From Myxococcales bacterium (GTDB lineage Bacteria > Myxococcota_A > Bradymonadia > UBA7976 > UBA1532), in contig JACKDL010000006.1 of NCBI GenBank assembly GCA_020633555.1, positions 1-64,000 on the forward strand: a stretch of 64,000 nucleotides of DNA, written 5' to 3'. Positions 1 to 9,163 of this stretch are shown here, in pieces. The notes beneath the pieces are model-generated. The model was given only the letters and a program-made list of their open reading frames with translations, ran no database searches and was not told the origin of the DNA. Both the position numbers and the translations under genes were made by a program. The first letter of the stretch is position 1, and each line of letters starts with the position of its first letter.

Positions 1-670
1 CCAGGAAGTACCGGTCGTGGGTGATGAGCACGATGGTGCCGTGGTAGCTCTGCAGGTGCCCCTCGAGCCAGGCCACCGTCTCGGCGTCCAGGTGGTTCGT
101 GGGCTCGTCCAGCAGCAGCAGATCGGGCTTCTCGAGCAGCAGGCGGCACAGCGCCACCCGGCGCCGCTCGCCGCCCGAAAGGGTGCTCACGTCGGCGTCG
201 TCAGGGGGCAGGCGCAGGGCGCTCTTCGCCACCTCGAGCTGGCTGTCGAGCTCCCAGGCGTTCACCGCGTCGATCTGATCCTGGAGCTGCGCCTGCCGCG
301 TGAGCAGGGCGTCGAAGTCGGCGTCGGGATCGCCCATGGCCACGCCGATCTGTTCGAACTCGTCGAGCAGGTCCTGGGTGGCGCGCACGCCCTCGCGGAC
401 GTTGCCGTCCACATCCTTCGTCTCGTCCAGGTCGGGCTCCTGGGGCAGGTAGCCCACGGTGAAGCCCTTGGCCAGCCACGCCTCGCCCACGAAGTCCGTG
501 TCCATCCCGGCCATGACGCGCAGCAGGGTGGACTTACCCGCCCCGTTCCCGCCGATCACGCCGATCTTGGCCCCGGGGTAGAAGGAAAGGTGGATGCCCT
601 TCAGGACTTCCTTGCCGCCCGGGTACACCTTGCGCAGGTCGCGCATGTGATAGATGAACTGCTCGGCCAT
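1..670 (-). CDS. ettA: Energy-dependent translational throttle protein EttA (ABC-F), 3' end cut by window
   Basis: ABC-F family ATPase that binds the ribosomal E site and gates the first elongation steps according to ATP/ADP; cytoplasmic, no membrane segments. The visible 223 N-terminal residues carry the first ABC domain. Walker A is GGNGAGKST, the signature LSGGERRRVALCRLLLEKP runs straight into LLLLDEPTNHLD, and ITHDRYFL follows at the window edge. The opening MAEQFIYHMRDLRKVYPGGKE is typical of EttA rather than Uup or YheS. The ATG at 670 has GGAGG about eight bases upstream on the minus strand. The gene follows a 42-residue basic-protein gene with a 71-bp gap and is probably cotranscribed with it. 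The second ABC domain lies outside the window. Confidence 0.93.
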   Translation of the reverse strand, partial: MAEQFIYHMRDLRKVYPGGKEVLKGIHLSFYPGAKIGVIGGNGAGKSTLLRVMAGMDTDFVGEAWLAKGFTVGYLPQEPDLDETKDVDGNVREGVRATQDLLDEFEQIGVAMGDPDADFDALLTRQAQLQDQIDAVNAWELDSQLEVAKSALRLPPDDADVSTLSGGERRRVALCRLLLEKPDLLLLDEPTNHLDAETVAWLEGHLQSYHGTIVLITHDRYFL

Positions 671-741
671 GGGGCCAGACCTCCGCTGTGGGTGGGTGAG
701 CGAGGACGGAGACGGGCGGGGGAGGGCGGGGCCCTCTGGGA

Positions 742-870
742 TCAGGTGGCGCTGAGCCGGCCGTTCTTCTTCTTCTTGAGCAGGCCGCCGACGCGGCGCA
801 GGGCCTTGTGGACCTTGTGCAGGCGAGCGGACTTACGGCGGTTGGTGTTCTTCTTGTTGCGAGCCGACAT
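742..870 (-). CDS. Small very basic protein, 42 aa
   Basis: The reading frame encodes 42 residues beginning MSARNKKNTNRRKSARLHKV and ending KKKKNGRLSAT, with 9 Lys, 7 Arg, 2 His and no acidic residue. A GGAGA site lies about eight bases before the ATG, and a promoter-like pair (907-935) sits upstream, so the frame looks genuinely expressed. There is no signal peptide or membrane segment. Composition and the position just before ettA suggest an RNA- or ribosome-binding protein, comparable in character to small basic ribosomal proteins, but I recognise no named family. The function is an inference from charge and neighbourhood only. Confidence 0.7.
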   Translation of the reverse strand: MSARNKKNTNRRKSARLHKVHKALRRVGGLLKKKKNGRLSAT

Positions 871-895
871 GGCGCGTCTCCATGAGAGGGGTTGA

Positions 896-921
896 GCGAG
901 CGGCGCATTCTGGCCGCTCGC
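896..921. promoter_or_regulatory. Perfect 8-bp inverted repeat overlapping a -10 box
   Basis: GCGAGCGG (896-903) and CCGCTCGC (914-921) are perfect inverted complements separated by 10 bases. The -10 candidate for the 42-aa gene falls between and across the arms. This geometry fits a dimeric repressor operator; an RNA hairpin is the alternative if transcription starts further upstream. Confidence 0.4.
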
Positions 922-935
922 GACGCGCAGATCAA
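907..935 (-). promoter_or_regulatory. Candidate sigma-70-type promoter of the basic-protein/ettA unit
   Basis: On the minus strand TTGATC (930-935) and CAGAAT (907-912) are separated by 17 bases, each matching 4 of 6 consensus positions. Predicted transcription would start near 900, about 30 bases before the ATG at 870. Confidence 0.45.
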
Positions 936-961
936 GTCGGAAGGCGAGGCGGGACGGGGGC

Positions 962-983
962 GGGCGGCCCACGGGGGCCGCCC
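962..983 (-). terminator. Hairpin just after the large lipoprotein gene
   Basis: GGGCGGCC (962-969) and GGCCGCCC (976-983) form a perfect 8-bp stem with a 6-base loop, 11 bases after the stop of the minus-strand lipoprotein gene. No U-tract follows, so it may need Rho or act as an mRNA 3' stabiliser. Confidence 0.5.
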
Positions 984-994
984 TGCGTCCCCGA

Positions 995-3900
995 TCAGGG
1001 CAGGGTGAAGGTGGGGAAGCAGCCCATGTAGAAGTTGTTGGCGACGGGCTCGCACGCCGGCAGCTCGATGGCGCCCAGGGTGTAGCAGTCGCCCACGTCG
1101 CTCGCCTCGAGGTCCGTCGGGACCACGCGCACGTTGTAGTCGATGCGGTTGCGGCCCGGGATGGGCTGGCCCTGCAGGCCGAAGGTGACGACCTGGTCCT
1201 CGGCGCCACCCTCGATGTTCATGCACAGGTAGTTGCCCACCGTTCTGCTCGCCCCGAAGCCGGCCATGCCGTTCAGATCCGCCAGCGGGCCGCTGAAGAA
1301 GAGCTGCAGGTTGCCATCCACGGCCTGCTGGTACTCGATGAAGACCGTGCGATCCTCGCCGGCCGGCACCGCGATGTCGTACCAGTCGCCCTGAGCGGCC
1401 TCGGCGCGGCAGATCCAGGCGTCACACATGGCCACCTCGCCCGAGCCCAGCGGGGTGCCGTTGTCGAAGCTGTTGTTCGCCTCGTCCACCTCCTGCCAGT
1501 CCGGCACGCAGTCGCCCGGCGGGGTGACGGTGGCGGTCACCGTGTAGCTGGCGAGCTCGCCGGCGGCCCCGCGGAAGACGCGCACGAAGTGCTCGCCGAT
1601 GCGGTTGCCCACCACGCCCGGGGTCAGGTTCACCATCTCGGCGTCGAAGCCGGTGGTGGAGCGATCGGTGATGGCGCGGCACTGGCCCTGGATGCAGGCG
1701 CCCAGCGCCCCACACTGATCATCGTTCTGGCAGGGATCGCCGGCGGCGGCCACGCGGAAGACCTGCATGTCCACGTTGGCGCGGCTGTTCTCGAAGCCCT
1801 CCACCGTCACGCAGACCCGGCTCTCGGCCTCACCCACGTCGAAGGTGTACCAGTCCTGGTCGCGGGTGTTGTTCACGTCGCACAGCAGGCCCTGGTCGTA
1901 CTGGAAGCGCAGGCCCTGGCCGTCGCTCACGTCGTCCAGCGCCACGCTGTCATCAGCGCGGTCGTTGCGCCGGGCACCGGGGGCGGTCTCGGCGGCGTCC
2001 TGCGGGCACAGGTCGGGGTTCTCCAGCACGGACCGGCGCACGAACAGGGTGTAGGGCCCCTCGGCCTGGGCCAGGCCGTCCACGCGAGCGCAGTAGATGC
2101 CAGCGGCAACGCCGGGGGCGCGGGCCTTGACCGGGGCGCCGCCAGGCGCGCTGATCCGAGCACGGCCACCGACGGCGCCGTCCTCTTCGTCCACCCACTG
2201 GACCTCGATCTCGCCGAGCACCAGGGCGGGATCGGCCACGATCCAGGCCTCGAGGATGTCGCCGCCCTCGGCGGTCAGGCAGTAGTAGTCCACGTCCCCG
2301 GGGCAGATGCCGGCGTCGTCGAAGACCTCGTGGTCCTGGTTCTCGATGACCTGGCCGCCCTGGCTGATGCCGGCCACGTTGTCGAGCTGGATGCCGTCGG
2401 CGAGGGTGTCGTTGTCCTCGTGCGCGTCGGGCAGGCAGGGGTCGTTGACCCGGACCACCACCACGTTCAGGTCGTAGGCGGCCAGGTCAGCCGGGTTGTC
2501 GGCGTCGATGCGCAGGAAGTAGTTGTCGTCCGACAGGCCGTTGGTGTTCTCGGGCACCTGGATCCGGTAGTTGATCCGGCCGCCCACGTCCTGGCCGGCG
2601 CCGGCGTCGAAGGCCGGGTTCACCAGGCCGCCCGGGCCCGACAGGCCCGTGTCGCTGTACAGCCGCACCCGCAGATCACCGCTGTCGCGGGGCGTGGTGA
2701 CGGTGATGGTGATGCCGTCGTCCAGCGCCAGCGGCAGCGTGAACCAGTCCTCGTCGTTGGCGCAGATGGTGCCCACGTAGCGGGCCTGGTCGCCCGCGAT
2801 GCGGGTGGCCTGATCGGCGTTGTCGTCGGGCTCGCGGCCGTCGGGGAAGCAGGCGTTCTCGGCGGGCACCACGGTGACGCGGATGCTGTACTCGGTGGGC
2901 TCGTCGATCTCGCCGTAGACGCGGATGTAGTAGGTAGTGGCGGGCTTGACCACGTTGAGGGCCGGGTACTCGATGGCCTCGACCTCCTCCAGGCTCGCCG
3001 CCACCTGCGGATCGTCCACCTCGTCGCCCAGCAGCTCCAGATCCAGGTTGGCGTCGCCCACGCCGGGGTTCACCAACTCGACGCGCAGGCGCTCGCCCTG
3101 GGCGAGCTGAACCGCGTAGAAGTCCTGCGCCGCGGTCTCGCCCTCGTTGACGTCATCGTCGCAGAGGATCAGGCCGTCGGCGGCGCCGCGGCGGATGCCG
3201 TTGGCGTCGGCGGCGCCCAGCTCGATGCCGGTGGCCGAGGCCACGTCGTCATTGGGCTCGTTGGCGTCATCCCGGCAGCGGCCGCGCTCGCACTGGTTGT
3301 TGTCGAAGTTGCAGGCCTCGTCCTCGTTGCAGGCCTCGTTCGACTCGCAGTCGTCGCGGCACTCGCGGATGTTGGGATCGCAGTAGGCGCCGTCGCCGCA
3401 GGCGTTGGCGTCGTTGGGATCACAGATGCTCAGGCACCGGCCCTGCACGCAGCTCAGGCCGGCCTCGCAGTTCTCGTCGCTGCGGCAGCCGAAGCGGCAC
3501 AGGTTGAGCTGGGTGTCGCAGAACTGGAAGGCCTCGGCGCACTGGTCGTTGCTGTCGCACTGGACCTCGACGCAGGTGCGCGACTGGGCGTCGCAGGCCA
3601 GATCGGGGTTCGGGCACTGCTCGCCCACCTGGCAGCCCTCGATGCACAGGCCGTCGGGACCGCAGTACTCGCCCTGAGCGCAGTCGCCGTCGCCCTGGCA
3701 GCGGGTGTTGTCGCAGGGGTTCTCTTCGCAGGTCAGCGGGCCCTCGAGCACGCTGCCGCCGCCACCCTCGCACGCCGCGCGGGTGGACTCGGAGCAGGTG
3801 GCGCCGTTGCAGCAGGGGTAGACCGTCTCGCAGGTCCGGGTGTCGCCGCTGGCGACGCAGGTCTGGCTGCGGCCATCGGCGGCCAGGGGGCAGTTGTCGG

Positions 3901-4342
3901 GGTTCGTGCGGCAGCCGGTCACGCACTGGTCGTTCTCGCCGCAGAACTCGTCCTCGGCGCACCGGGCGTCGTCGCCGGCGCACCCGGGGACCTCGCAGTT
4001 GTGGGTCTGCGGGTTGCAGATCTGCCCATCGGTGCAGCTATCGGGGTTGGTCCGACAGCCGATCAGGCAGCGACCCTCAAAGGCGTTCGGCTCGATGTCG
4101 CAGTACTGGCCGTTCGGACAGTCGGCGTCGAAGGAGCAGACGCGTCCCGGATCTTCCCCCCCGGTGCCGCCCATGCCGCCTTCGCCGCCGGCGCCACCGC
4201 CGCCTTGGCCGCCTTGGCCGCCTTGGCCGCCGGGCATCATGTCGCCGCCCTGCGGTGCGGGATCGTCGTCACACGCCCAGACGCCAATGGTCAGAGCACT
4301 CAAGAGAACGAGGCGAAGCCCCGAGACGAGTTGATTTTTCAC
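995..4342 (-). CDS. Giant Cys-rich lipoprotein with Gly-rich tether and PPC-type domains, 1115 aa
   Basis: Predicted surface or periplasmic lipoprotein. A lipoprotein signal ends at ...GVWAC (about residue 24) and is followed by an acidic patch and a GGQGG/GGMGG tether of roughly 40 residues. Residues about 65-355 are repeated Cys-rich modules of the type CxxDxxCxxGxYC seen in many myxobacterial exported proteins. The rest is a series of beta-sandwich domains resembling bacterial pre-peptidase C-terminal (PPC) domains, e.g. EPNDD at the start, DWYDIAV/DFYAVQL strands and YYIRVYG. The start is GTG at 4342, before MKNQLVSGLRL, with a modest GGGGG site. There is no catalytic domain, so a binding or structural role is likely but the ligand is unknown. 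It shares architecture with the protein at 9164-12022. Confidence 0.85.
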   Translation of the reverse strand: MKNQLVSGLRLVLLSALTIGVWACDDDPAPQGGDMMPGGQGGQGGQGGGGAGGEGGMGGTGGEDPGRVCSFDADCPNGQYCDIEPNAFEGRCLIGCRTNPDSCTDGQICNPQTHNCEVPGCAGDDARCAEDEFCGENDQCVTGCRTNPDNCPLAADGRSQTCVASGDTRTCETVYPCCNGATCSESTRAACEGGGGSVLEGPLTCEENPCDNTRCQGDGDCAQGEYCGPDGLCIEGCQVGEQCPNPDLACDAQSRTCVEVQCDSNDQCAEAFQFCDTQLNLCRFGCRSDENCEAGLSCVQGRCLSICDPNDANACGDGAYCDPNIRECRDDCESNEACNEDEACNFDNNQCERGRCRDDANEPNDDVASATGIELGAADANGIRRGAADGLILCDDDVNEGETAAQDFYAVQLAQGERLRVELVNPGVGDANLDLELLGDEVDDPQVAASLEEVEAIEYPALNVVKPATTYYIRVYGEIDEPTEYSIRVTVVPAENACFPDGREPDDNADQATRIAGDQARYVGTICANDEDWFTLPLALDDGITITVTTPRDSGDLRVRLYSDTGLSGPGGLVNPAFDAGAGQDVGGRINYRIQVPENTNGLSDDNYFLRIDADNPADLAAYDLNVVVVRVNDPCLPDAHEDNDTLADGIQLDNVAGISQGGQVIENQDHEVFDDAGICPGDVDYYCLTAEGGDILEAWIVADPALVLGEIEVQWVDEEDGAVGGRARISAPGGAPVKARAPGVAAGIYCARVDGLAQAEGPYTLFVRRSVLENPDLCPQDAAETAPGARRNDRADDSVALDDVSDGQGLRFQYDQGLLCDVNNTRDQDWYTFDVGEAESRVCVTVEGFENSRANVDMQVFRVAAAGDPCQNDDQCGALGACIQGQCRAITDRSTTGFDAEMVNLTPGVVGNRIGEHFVRVFRGAAGELASYTVTATVTPPGDCVPDWQEVDEANNSFDNGTPLGSGEVAMCDAWICRAEAAQGDWYDIAVPAGEDRTVFIEYQQAVDGNLQLFFSGPLADLNGMAGFGASRTVGNYLCMNIEGGAEDQVVTFGLQGQPIPGRNRIDYNVRVVPTDLEASDVGDCYTLGAIELPACEPVANNFYMGCFPTFTLP

Positions 4343-4393
4343 CAGAGCCCCCGGTTGCTGGTGCCGTGTCGTTGCCGACTGTAGTTCTGCACT

Positions 4394-7300
4394 CTATTCA
4401 AACGCGACGAACGCCGCCAAGCGCCGGATGCGACCGCCTGCGCTGTCGATGATCCGGTTGAGATCCCCGTCCAGGTTCTCCACGCGCTCCACCGTCGAGA
4501 TGACCAGCTCCCCGCCGGTCACGATGCCCGCGGGCAGCGGCGCGAGGCCGCGCGCCTGGATGGCCGCCGAGGTGGTCTGCTCGCCCCCCTCCACGCGCAC
4601 GAGCCCCGCCTCAGTGGCCGCCCAGAGCACGCCGTCGCCCGCGAGCAGGTCGAAGGGCGCGAACGTGAACTCGATGGCGTCGGGATCGATCCCGTTCGGC
4701 GAGCGGATGAAGTCCGCCAGATCAATGGCATACACCCGACGGGTCTTGCCGTCCGACGCGTAGACGGTGCCCGTGGCTCCATCGACGGTCGCGCGGCTCA
4801 GCACGCCGCCGATGACCCCGCGCTGCACGATCCCGGGGTTGCCGTCGAGCACCTCGTCGGGATCGATGAGCGCCATGTCGCCCGTGCCGGCGCCCACAAC
4901 GAGCAGCCGCGGCGCCGCAAGGCCGGCCACTCCGGCCGGGATCCAGTGGATGTCCGCCGGGCGATCCATGGGTGCCAGCGAGACTGTGGCCTCGATCTTC
5001 AGGGTCTGGGCGTCGATGGCGGTCAGGGTGTTGGCCTGAGCGTTCGTCGCCCACACGTAGTCGTCGCCGTAGGCCACGGCGTTGGTACCGGGCCCCGTGG
5101 GCACGGTGCGCAGCAGGGCGCCCTCGCGGGTGCCCACCACGGCCACACCGCGGCCCGAGGTGGCCACGAAGACCCGCTGCCCGTTGGCGTTGTAGGTCAG
5201 CCCGCCGGCGCCGATGCCCACGTCCACGCGGGCCCGGGCGCTGAAGGACACGACCCCGGCCTCGAGGCCGTACTCGTACAGCGTGACCTGGCCGCGGCGC
5301 CCGGTGCCGCCTGCGGTGGCGAGCAGCGGCGTGCCCGCCTCGTCCACCTGGATGTTCACGTCGCGGGTGCGCGAGGTCTCGTTGATGCGGCCTTCGGCGC
5401 GTACGCGGAACACGTGCTCGCCGGCGTCGTAGTAGGTGGGCGTCCAGCGGGCGCGCACGATCTGCACCGGCACACCGTCGCGGTCCTCCTCGATGATCTC
5501 GTGCTCGGCGCCGTTCGGGACCGGCCCCACGAGCACCCGGACGGGAGCGTCCAGGTTGCCCTCGTTGTCCAAAGGCGCGGGCAGGATCTCGATGTCGAAG
5601 GTGATCTCCTCGCCCTCGCGCCCGACGATCCGGCCGATGTTGGAGATGCGGGGCGCGGCCGGGGTGACCTCGATCTGGAAGGTGGCCGACGTGGACTCGT
5701 CGCCGTCGTCGAACACGTCGACGCTCACCTCGTACGTGTCGATGGCGGGGAAGGCGTAGGTGAACACGAGATCCTGCGAGACCTCTTCGCCGTCCACGTA
5801 CCAGATGGTGCGGTTGGGCACCGCGTCGCCCTCGACGTCGTCGTACGCCACGGTCAGCCGGGCCTCCTGGCCGATCTCGACCTGGTTTTCGCCCAGGATC
5901 CGGGCGTTGGTCGGGCCCACGTTGCGGATGGTGGTGGCCACGTCCACCGACACCCGGCTGCCGTCGCTGTCCTCGACAAACAGGGTCACGTTGTACAGGC
6001 CCTGATCGGGGAAGGCGTGGCTCGCCAGGGGCTCGACGGTCTCGACGGGATCGCTGCCGTCGCCGAAGTCCCAGATGTAGCGCGCGATGGGATCGGTGTC
6101 GCTGCCCGGCTCGCTGTCGCTGGCGTCGAACTCCAAGGGCACGCCCTCGTAGCCCACCTGCTCCGGATCTTCGTAGACCACCCGCACGCGCGCGAAGGGC
6201 TGCACGTCGCGCACCCGGACCTCGAACATGCCCTGCGTGGAGGAGTCCTCGTCCTCCGCGGTCAGGGTCACCATGAAGGAGCCGTTGGGGTTCTGGGCGG
6301 TGATGCTCGACCGCTCGAAGCGGTGCTGAACCCGGCGAGCGTTCGGGTCGTTGACGTTGTTGATCACCAGGGGGGCGCTGCCGTCGCCGAAGTCGAAGGT
6401 CAGGCGACGCAGGGGATCCGCGGGGCCGCCGGCGATGGTGTTGGTGGCGTCGAAGGTGAAGATGTCGCCCTCGTTGCCCACGGCCTGCCCCACGAAGCTC
6501 ACCTCGGGCTGCAGGTCGCGGATGACCACGTTGAAGCACTCCTGGACCTGGTCATCCTCGTCGGCGACCTGCACGCAGACCTGGTACGGGCCGCCCTGCC
6601 GGTGCTCGGTGTCGTCCGTGTAGGTGTGGCGCGGGTTGCGGTCGAGGCCGTTGATGGGCTGGCTGCCGTCGCCGAAGTTCCAGCCGATGTCGTTGATGGC
6701 GTCCGAAGGGCTGCCGGGCACGGCCTCCACGAAGAAGCGCACGGGGCTGCCTTCCACGAGCTCCTCTGCGTCGAAGGCGCCTGCGTTGCGGATGGTCGGC
6801 TCGACGTCGTCGATGTTGACCTGGATCTGGCACTCCGTGCTGCTGTCGATGTCCTCGACCCGCAGGGTGACGGTGAAGCCGCGTGCCTCCTCGAAGGTGT
6901 GCGCCGGCATCGTGAGATCGTCACCGCGCTGGGGGAACAGGCCGTCGCCGAAGTCCCAGTCGTAGGCGATGATCGGATCCGAGGGGTGCCCGGGGGCACT
7001 GGCGGAGGCGTCGAAGGTCACGAGCTCGCCCTCGACGCCGGCGTAGGGCAGGCCGCCGTTGCCCAGGTCGCACTCCGGATCCACGTCGTCCACCACGACG
7101 GTGGCGTTGTCGAACTCGACCGTGCCATTGCCCGCGGTGATGCGCAGCAGCACGCGGAACTCGCCGTCGCCGCTCTCGCCGCTGTCGAAGCCGACGGTCC
7201 GGGCCTCGGCCGCATCACCGATGACGTCGAAGCGCCCGTCCCCGTCCAGGTCCCAGGCGTACTCGACGATCCCGCCCTGATCGATGGGATCCGCGAAGCT

Positions 7301-9001
7301 GTTCTCGGCGCTGAGCTGGATGATGTCGCCCTGGGTCCCGGAGTAGGGGCCGCCTGCGTCGGCCACGGGCCGGTCGATGATCGTGAAGTTGAGCGAGGCC
7401 GACACCAGCGGCTGCTCGTCGCCACAGGCGTAGACGTCCACGCGCGCGGCCGTCGGGCCGTCGCCCGAGCCCCGCGCGGTCTGGTCGGGGAAGAAGCCGA
7501 TCAGGGGCGCCGCCAGGCCGCCCGCGATGGAGACGGACTGGCCCAAGCCCCGGCGCTGTGTCTCGAGCACCAGGCCCAGGTCCACCTTGGCGATGGCGCC
7601 GTCGAGGCCGGCATTGATGATGCGGATCGCCTCGGCCGTGGTCACCGCGTCGATGTTGCGGACGTCCGCAGCGCGGAAGGTGATGACCTGGGGCTCATCG
7701 TCGTTGAGCTGGATCTCGAGGGTCATGCCGTCTTCGAGATCATAGGGCCCCACAGGGCCGACCAGCCGGGCGGGTTCGGTCTGGATGGTCTCGCCCGGGA
7801 TGAGGATCTCGGAGGCCTCCATGCCGGTGCGGACGGTGGCGTCCACCCCGCTGAAGCAGCCGCGCGGGGCGTCGATGTCGTAGAAGAGCGACGCCTTGGC
7901 GACGTTGCTGCCGTCGGCGAAGCGCGCTTCCTCGTCGATGACGCAGCCCTCGAGCCCACAGCGGTAGCCGTTGAGCGTGACCGAGACGGCACCGGCCGGG
8001 GGCCGCGTGAAGGTCTCGACGAGCACATTCTGCGCGTTGCCGCAGGCATCGGTGACCTGCACCGTCTGACTCACCGCGCACCCATCGGTGGTGGTTTCGA
8101 CCGAGACCAGCGAGGGGTTCGGATCCTGATTGTCGACGATGACGCCCGGCAGGTTGCCCTGCAGGTCGGGCGGTACCGCGCGGCAGCCCCCCAGGCTGTC
8201 CAGGAAGGCCTGCTGGAACTGGATGAGCGGCACGGAGCGGTCGAGCTGGAAGCTGACCCGGTCGGAGGTCACGTCGCCGCCCGCGCGGGCGGTGATGGCG
8301 AAGACCTTCACCGGCGCGTCGCGGACGGCGTCGCCCCCGAAGCCGAACTCGTCCGTCTCGACGAGCGCGCCGTCATCCGGCGCGTCGAAGAACGTATCGT
8401 AGCTCTGCAGGTCGCCCTTGGTGTGGCACGTGCCATCGATGCACGCCTGCCCGTCGCGGCAGTGGTCGTCGGCGGCGCACTGGCACAGCCCGTCCAGCCC
8501 GCAGGCCTGGCCCTGACCGCAGTAGCCGTTGTTGGCGCAGCCGCACCGGCCGTCGGCCAGGCACCGCCCGTTGGCCCCGCAGTCAGCATCGGCCTGGCAC
8601 CCGCAGCGGTTGCCAACACAGGGCTGGTCGTCCGCGCAGTCGGCGTCGGCGAAGCACCCGCACTCGCCGATGGGGAAGCACTGACCGCCCGGGCCGGCGA
8701 CGCAGTCGGCGTCGACGTCGCAGTCGGCCGTGGCGGGCGGAACCCCTTCGGCCACCGGGGTGTATGCCTCGACGGTCACACTCAGCTCACGCCCCTGGGC
8801 GTCGCCGATGCGCACGTTGCCGCGCAGATCGCGGGCGGGGGGTTGGACCTCACCACCGATGATGCCGCCTTCGAAGACGCCGCCGCCGTTGGCGAAGCAC
8901 TCGTTCGGCACCGGGGAGAGGATCTCGACCTGCGGTTGCGCCAGCGCGGCGAGCGGCCCCGCCAGCACGAGCGCCTGAAGCCCTGCTTTCCACATCGTCA
9001 T
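4394..9001 (-). CDS. Secreted multi-PKD-domain protein with C-terminal beta-propeller, 1535 aa
   Basis: The signal peptide MTMWKAGLQALVLAGPLAALA has an AxA cleavage site. Next is a Cys-rich block (about residues 90-195, repeated ADxDCxxxxxC units), a region of beta-rich modules, and at least five PKD domains recognised by YAWDLDGDG, YDWDFGDG, IGWNFGDG, LTFDFGDG and YIWDFGDG. Another Ig-like fold follows. The last ~300 residues read like a YVTN/NHL beta-propeller (AVAYGDDYVWATNAQANTL). PKD and propeller domains bind polysaccharide or protein surfaces, so an extracellular adhesion or scaffold role is likely. The ATG at 9001 and a second at 8995 are both possible; GAAGG upstream is better spaced for 8995. 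It is 51 bp ahead of the next lipoprotein gene and probably in its operon. Confidence 0.87.
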   Translation of the reverse strand: MTMWKAGLQALVLAGPLAALAQPQVEILSPVPNECFANGGGVFEGGIIGGEVQPPARDLRGNVRIGDAQGRELSVTVEAYTPVAEGVPPATADCDVDADCVAGPGGQCFPIGECGCFADADCADDQPCVGNRCGCQADADCGANGRCLADGRCGCANNGYCGQGQACGLDGLCQCAADDHCRDGQACIDGTCHTKGDLQSYDTFFDAPDDGALVETDEFGFGGDAVRDAPVKVFAITARAGGDVTSDRVSFQLDRSVPLIQFQQAFLDSLGGCRAVPPDLQGNLPGVIVDNQDPNPSLVSVETTTDGCAVSQTVQVTDACGNAQNVLVETFTRPPAGAVSVTLNGYRCGLEGCVIDEEARFADGSNVAKASLFYDIDAPRGCFSGVDATVRTGMEASEILIPGETIQTEPARLVGPVGPYDLEDGMTLEIQLNDDEPQVITFRAADVRNIDAVTTAEAIRIINAGLDGAIAKVDLGLVLETQRRGLGQSVSIAGGLAAPLIGFFPDQTARGSGDGPTAARVDVYACGDEQPLVSASLNFTIIDRPVADAGGPYSGTQGDIIQLSAENSFADPIDQGGIVEYAWDLDGDGRFDVIGDAAEARTVGFDSGESGDGEFRVLLRITAGNGTVEFDNATVVVDDVDPECDLGNGGLPYAGVEGELVTFDASASAPGHPSDPIIAYDWDFGDGLFPQRGDDLTMPAHTFEEARGFTVTLRVEDIDSSTECQIQVNIDDVEPTIRNAGAFDAEELVEGSPVRFFVEAVPGSPSDAINDIGWNFGDGSQPINGLDRNPRHTYTDDTEHRQGGPYQVCVQVADEDDQVQECFNVVIRDLQPEVSFVGQAVGNEGDIFTFDATNTIAGGPADPLRRLTFDFGDGSAPLVINNVNDPNARRVQHRFERSSITAQNPNGSFMVTLTAEDEDSSTQGMFEVRVRDVQPFARVRVVYEDPEQVGYEGVPLEFDASDSEPGSDTDPIARYIWDFGDGSDPVETVEPLASHAFPDQGLYNVTLFVEDSDGSRVSVDVATTIRNVGPTNARILGENQVEIGQEARLTVAYDDVEGDAVPNRTIWYVDGEEVSQDLVFTYAFPAIDTYEVSVDVFDDGDESTSATFQIEVTPAAPRISNIGRIVGREGEEITFDIEILPAPLDNEGNLDAPVRVLVGPVPNGAEHEIIEEDRDGVPVQIVRARWTPTYYDAGEHVFRVRAEGRINETSRTRDVNIQVDEAGTPLLATAGGTGRRGQVTLYEYGLEAGVVSFSARARVDVGIGAGGLTYNANGQRVFVATSGRGVAVVGTREGALLRTVPTGPGTNAVAYGDDYVWATNAQANTLTAIDAQTLKIEATVSLAPMDRPADIHWIPAGVAGLAAPRLLVVGAGTGDMALIDPDEVLDGNPGIVQRGVIGGVLSRATVDGATGTVYASDGKTRRVYAIDLADFIRSPNGIDPDAIEFTFAPFDLLAGDGVLWAATEAGLVRVEGGEQTTSAAIQARGLAPLPAGIVTGGELVISTVERVENLDGDLNRIIDSAGGRIRRLAAFVAFE

Positions 9002-9036
9002 GCGCCTTCATCGTCCAGTCGCGGAGAACCGCGGGC

Positions 9037-9042
9037 AGCCTA
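9037..9042 (-). promoter_or_regulatory. -10-like box for the PKD-protein gene
   Basis: TAGGCT on the minus strand about 35 bases upstream of the start at 9001. It belongs to a recurring TAnnnT pattern in this window. No convincing -35 was found. Confidence 0.3.
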
Positions 9043-9103
9043 TCGCGCGTTCGGGGCGTGAGCCAAGGTGTTCCGACCGCGGTGATCGGTCGCTGCGCCA
9101 TGG

Positions 9104-9133
9104 TTGTGTTCCGACGCGCCCATTCCGTAGCAT
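9104..9133 (+). promoter_or_regulatory. Candidate promoter of the plus-strand Cys-rich lipoprotein
   Basis: TTGTGT (9104-9109), an 18-base spacer, then TAGCAT (9128-9133), about 30 bases before the ATG at 9164. It lies in the 162-bp divergent region, opposite the promoter of the PKD gene. Confidence 0.35.
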
Positions 9134-9163
9134 CGCCCCGCGACATCACGGGGAGATGGTTCG

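Noticed and set aside
1589..9061. Very long open frames on the plus strand opposite the two minus-strand giant genes
   Set aside because: They are antisense shadows from high third-position GC, with His/Val/Ala-rich low-complexity products and no domains, while the minus-strand products have clear signals and domains.
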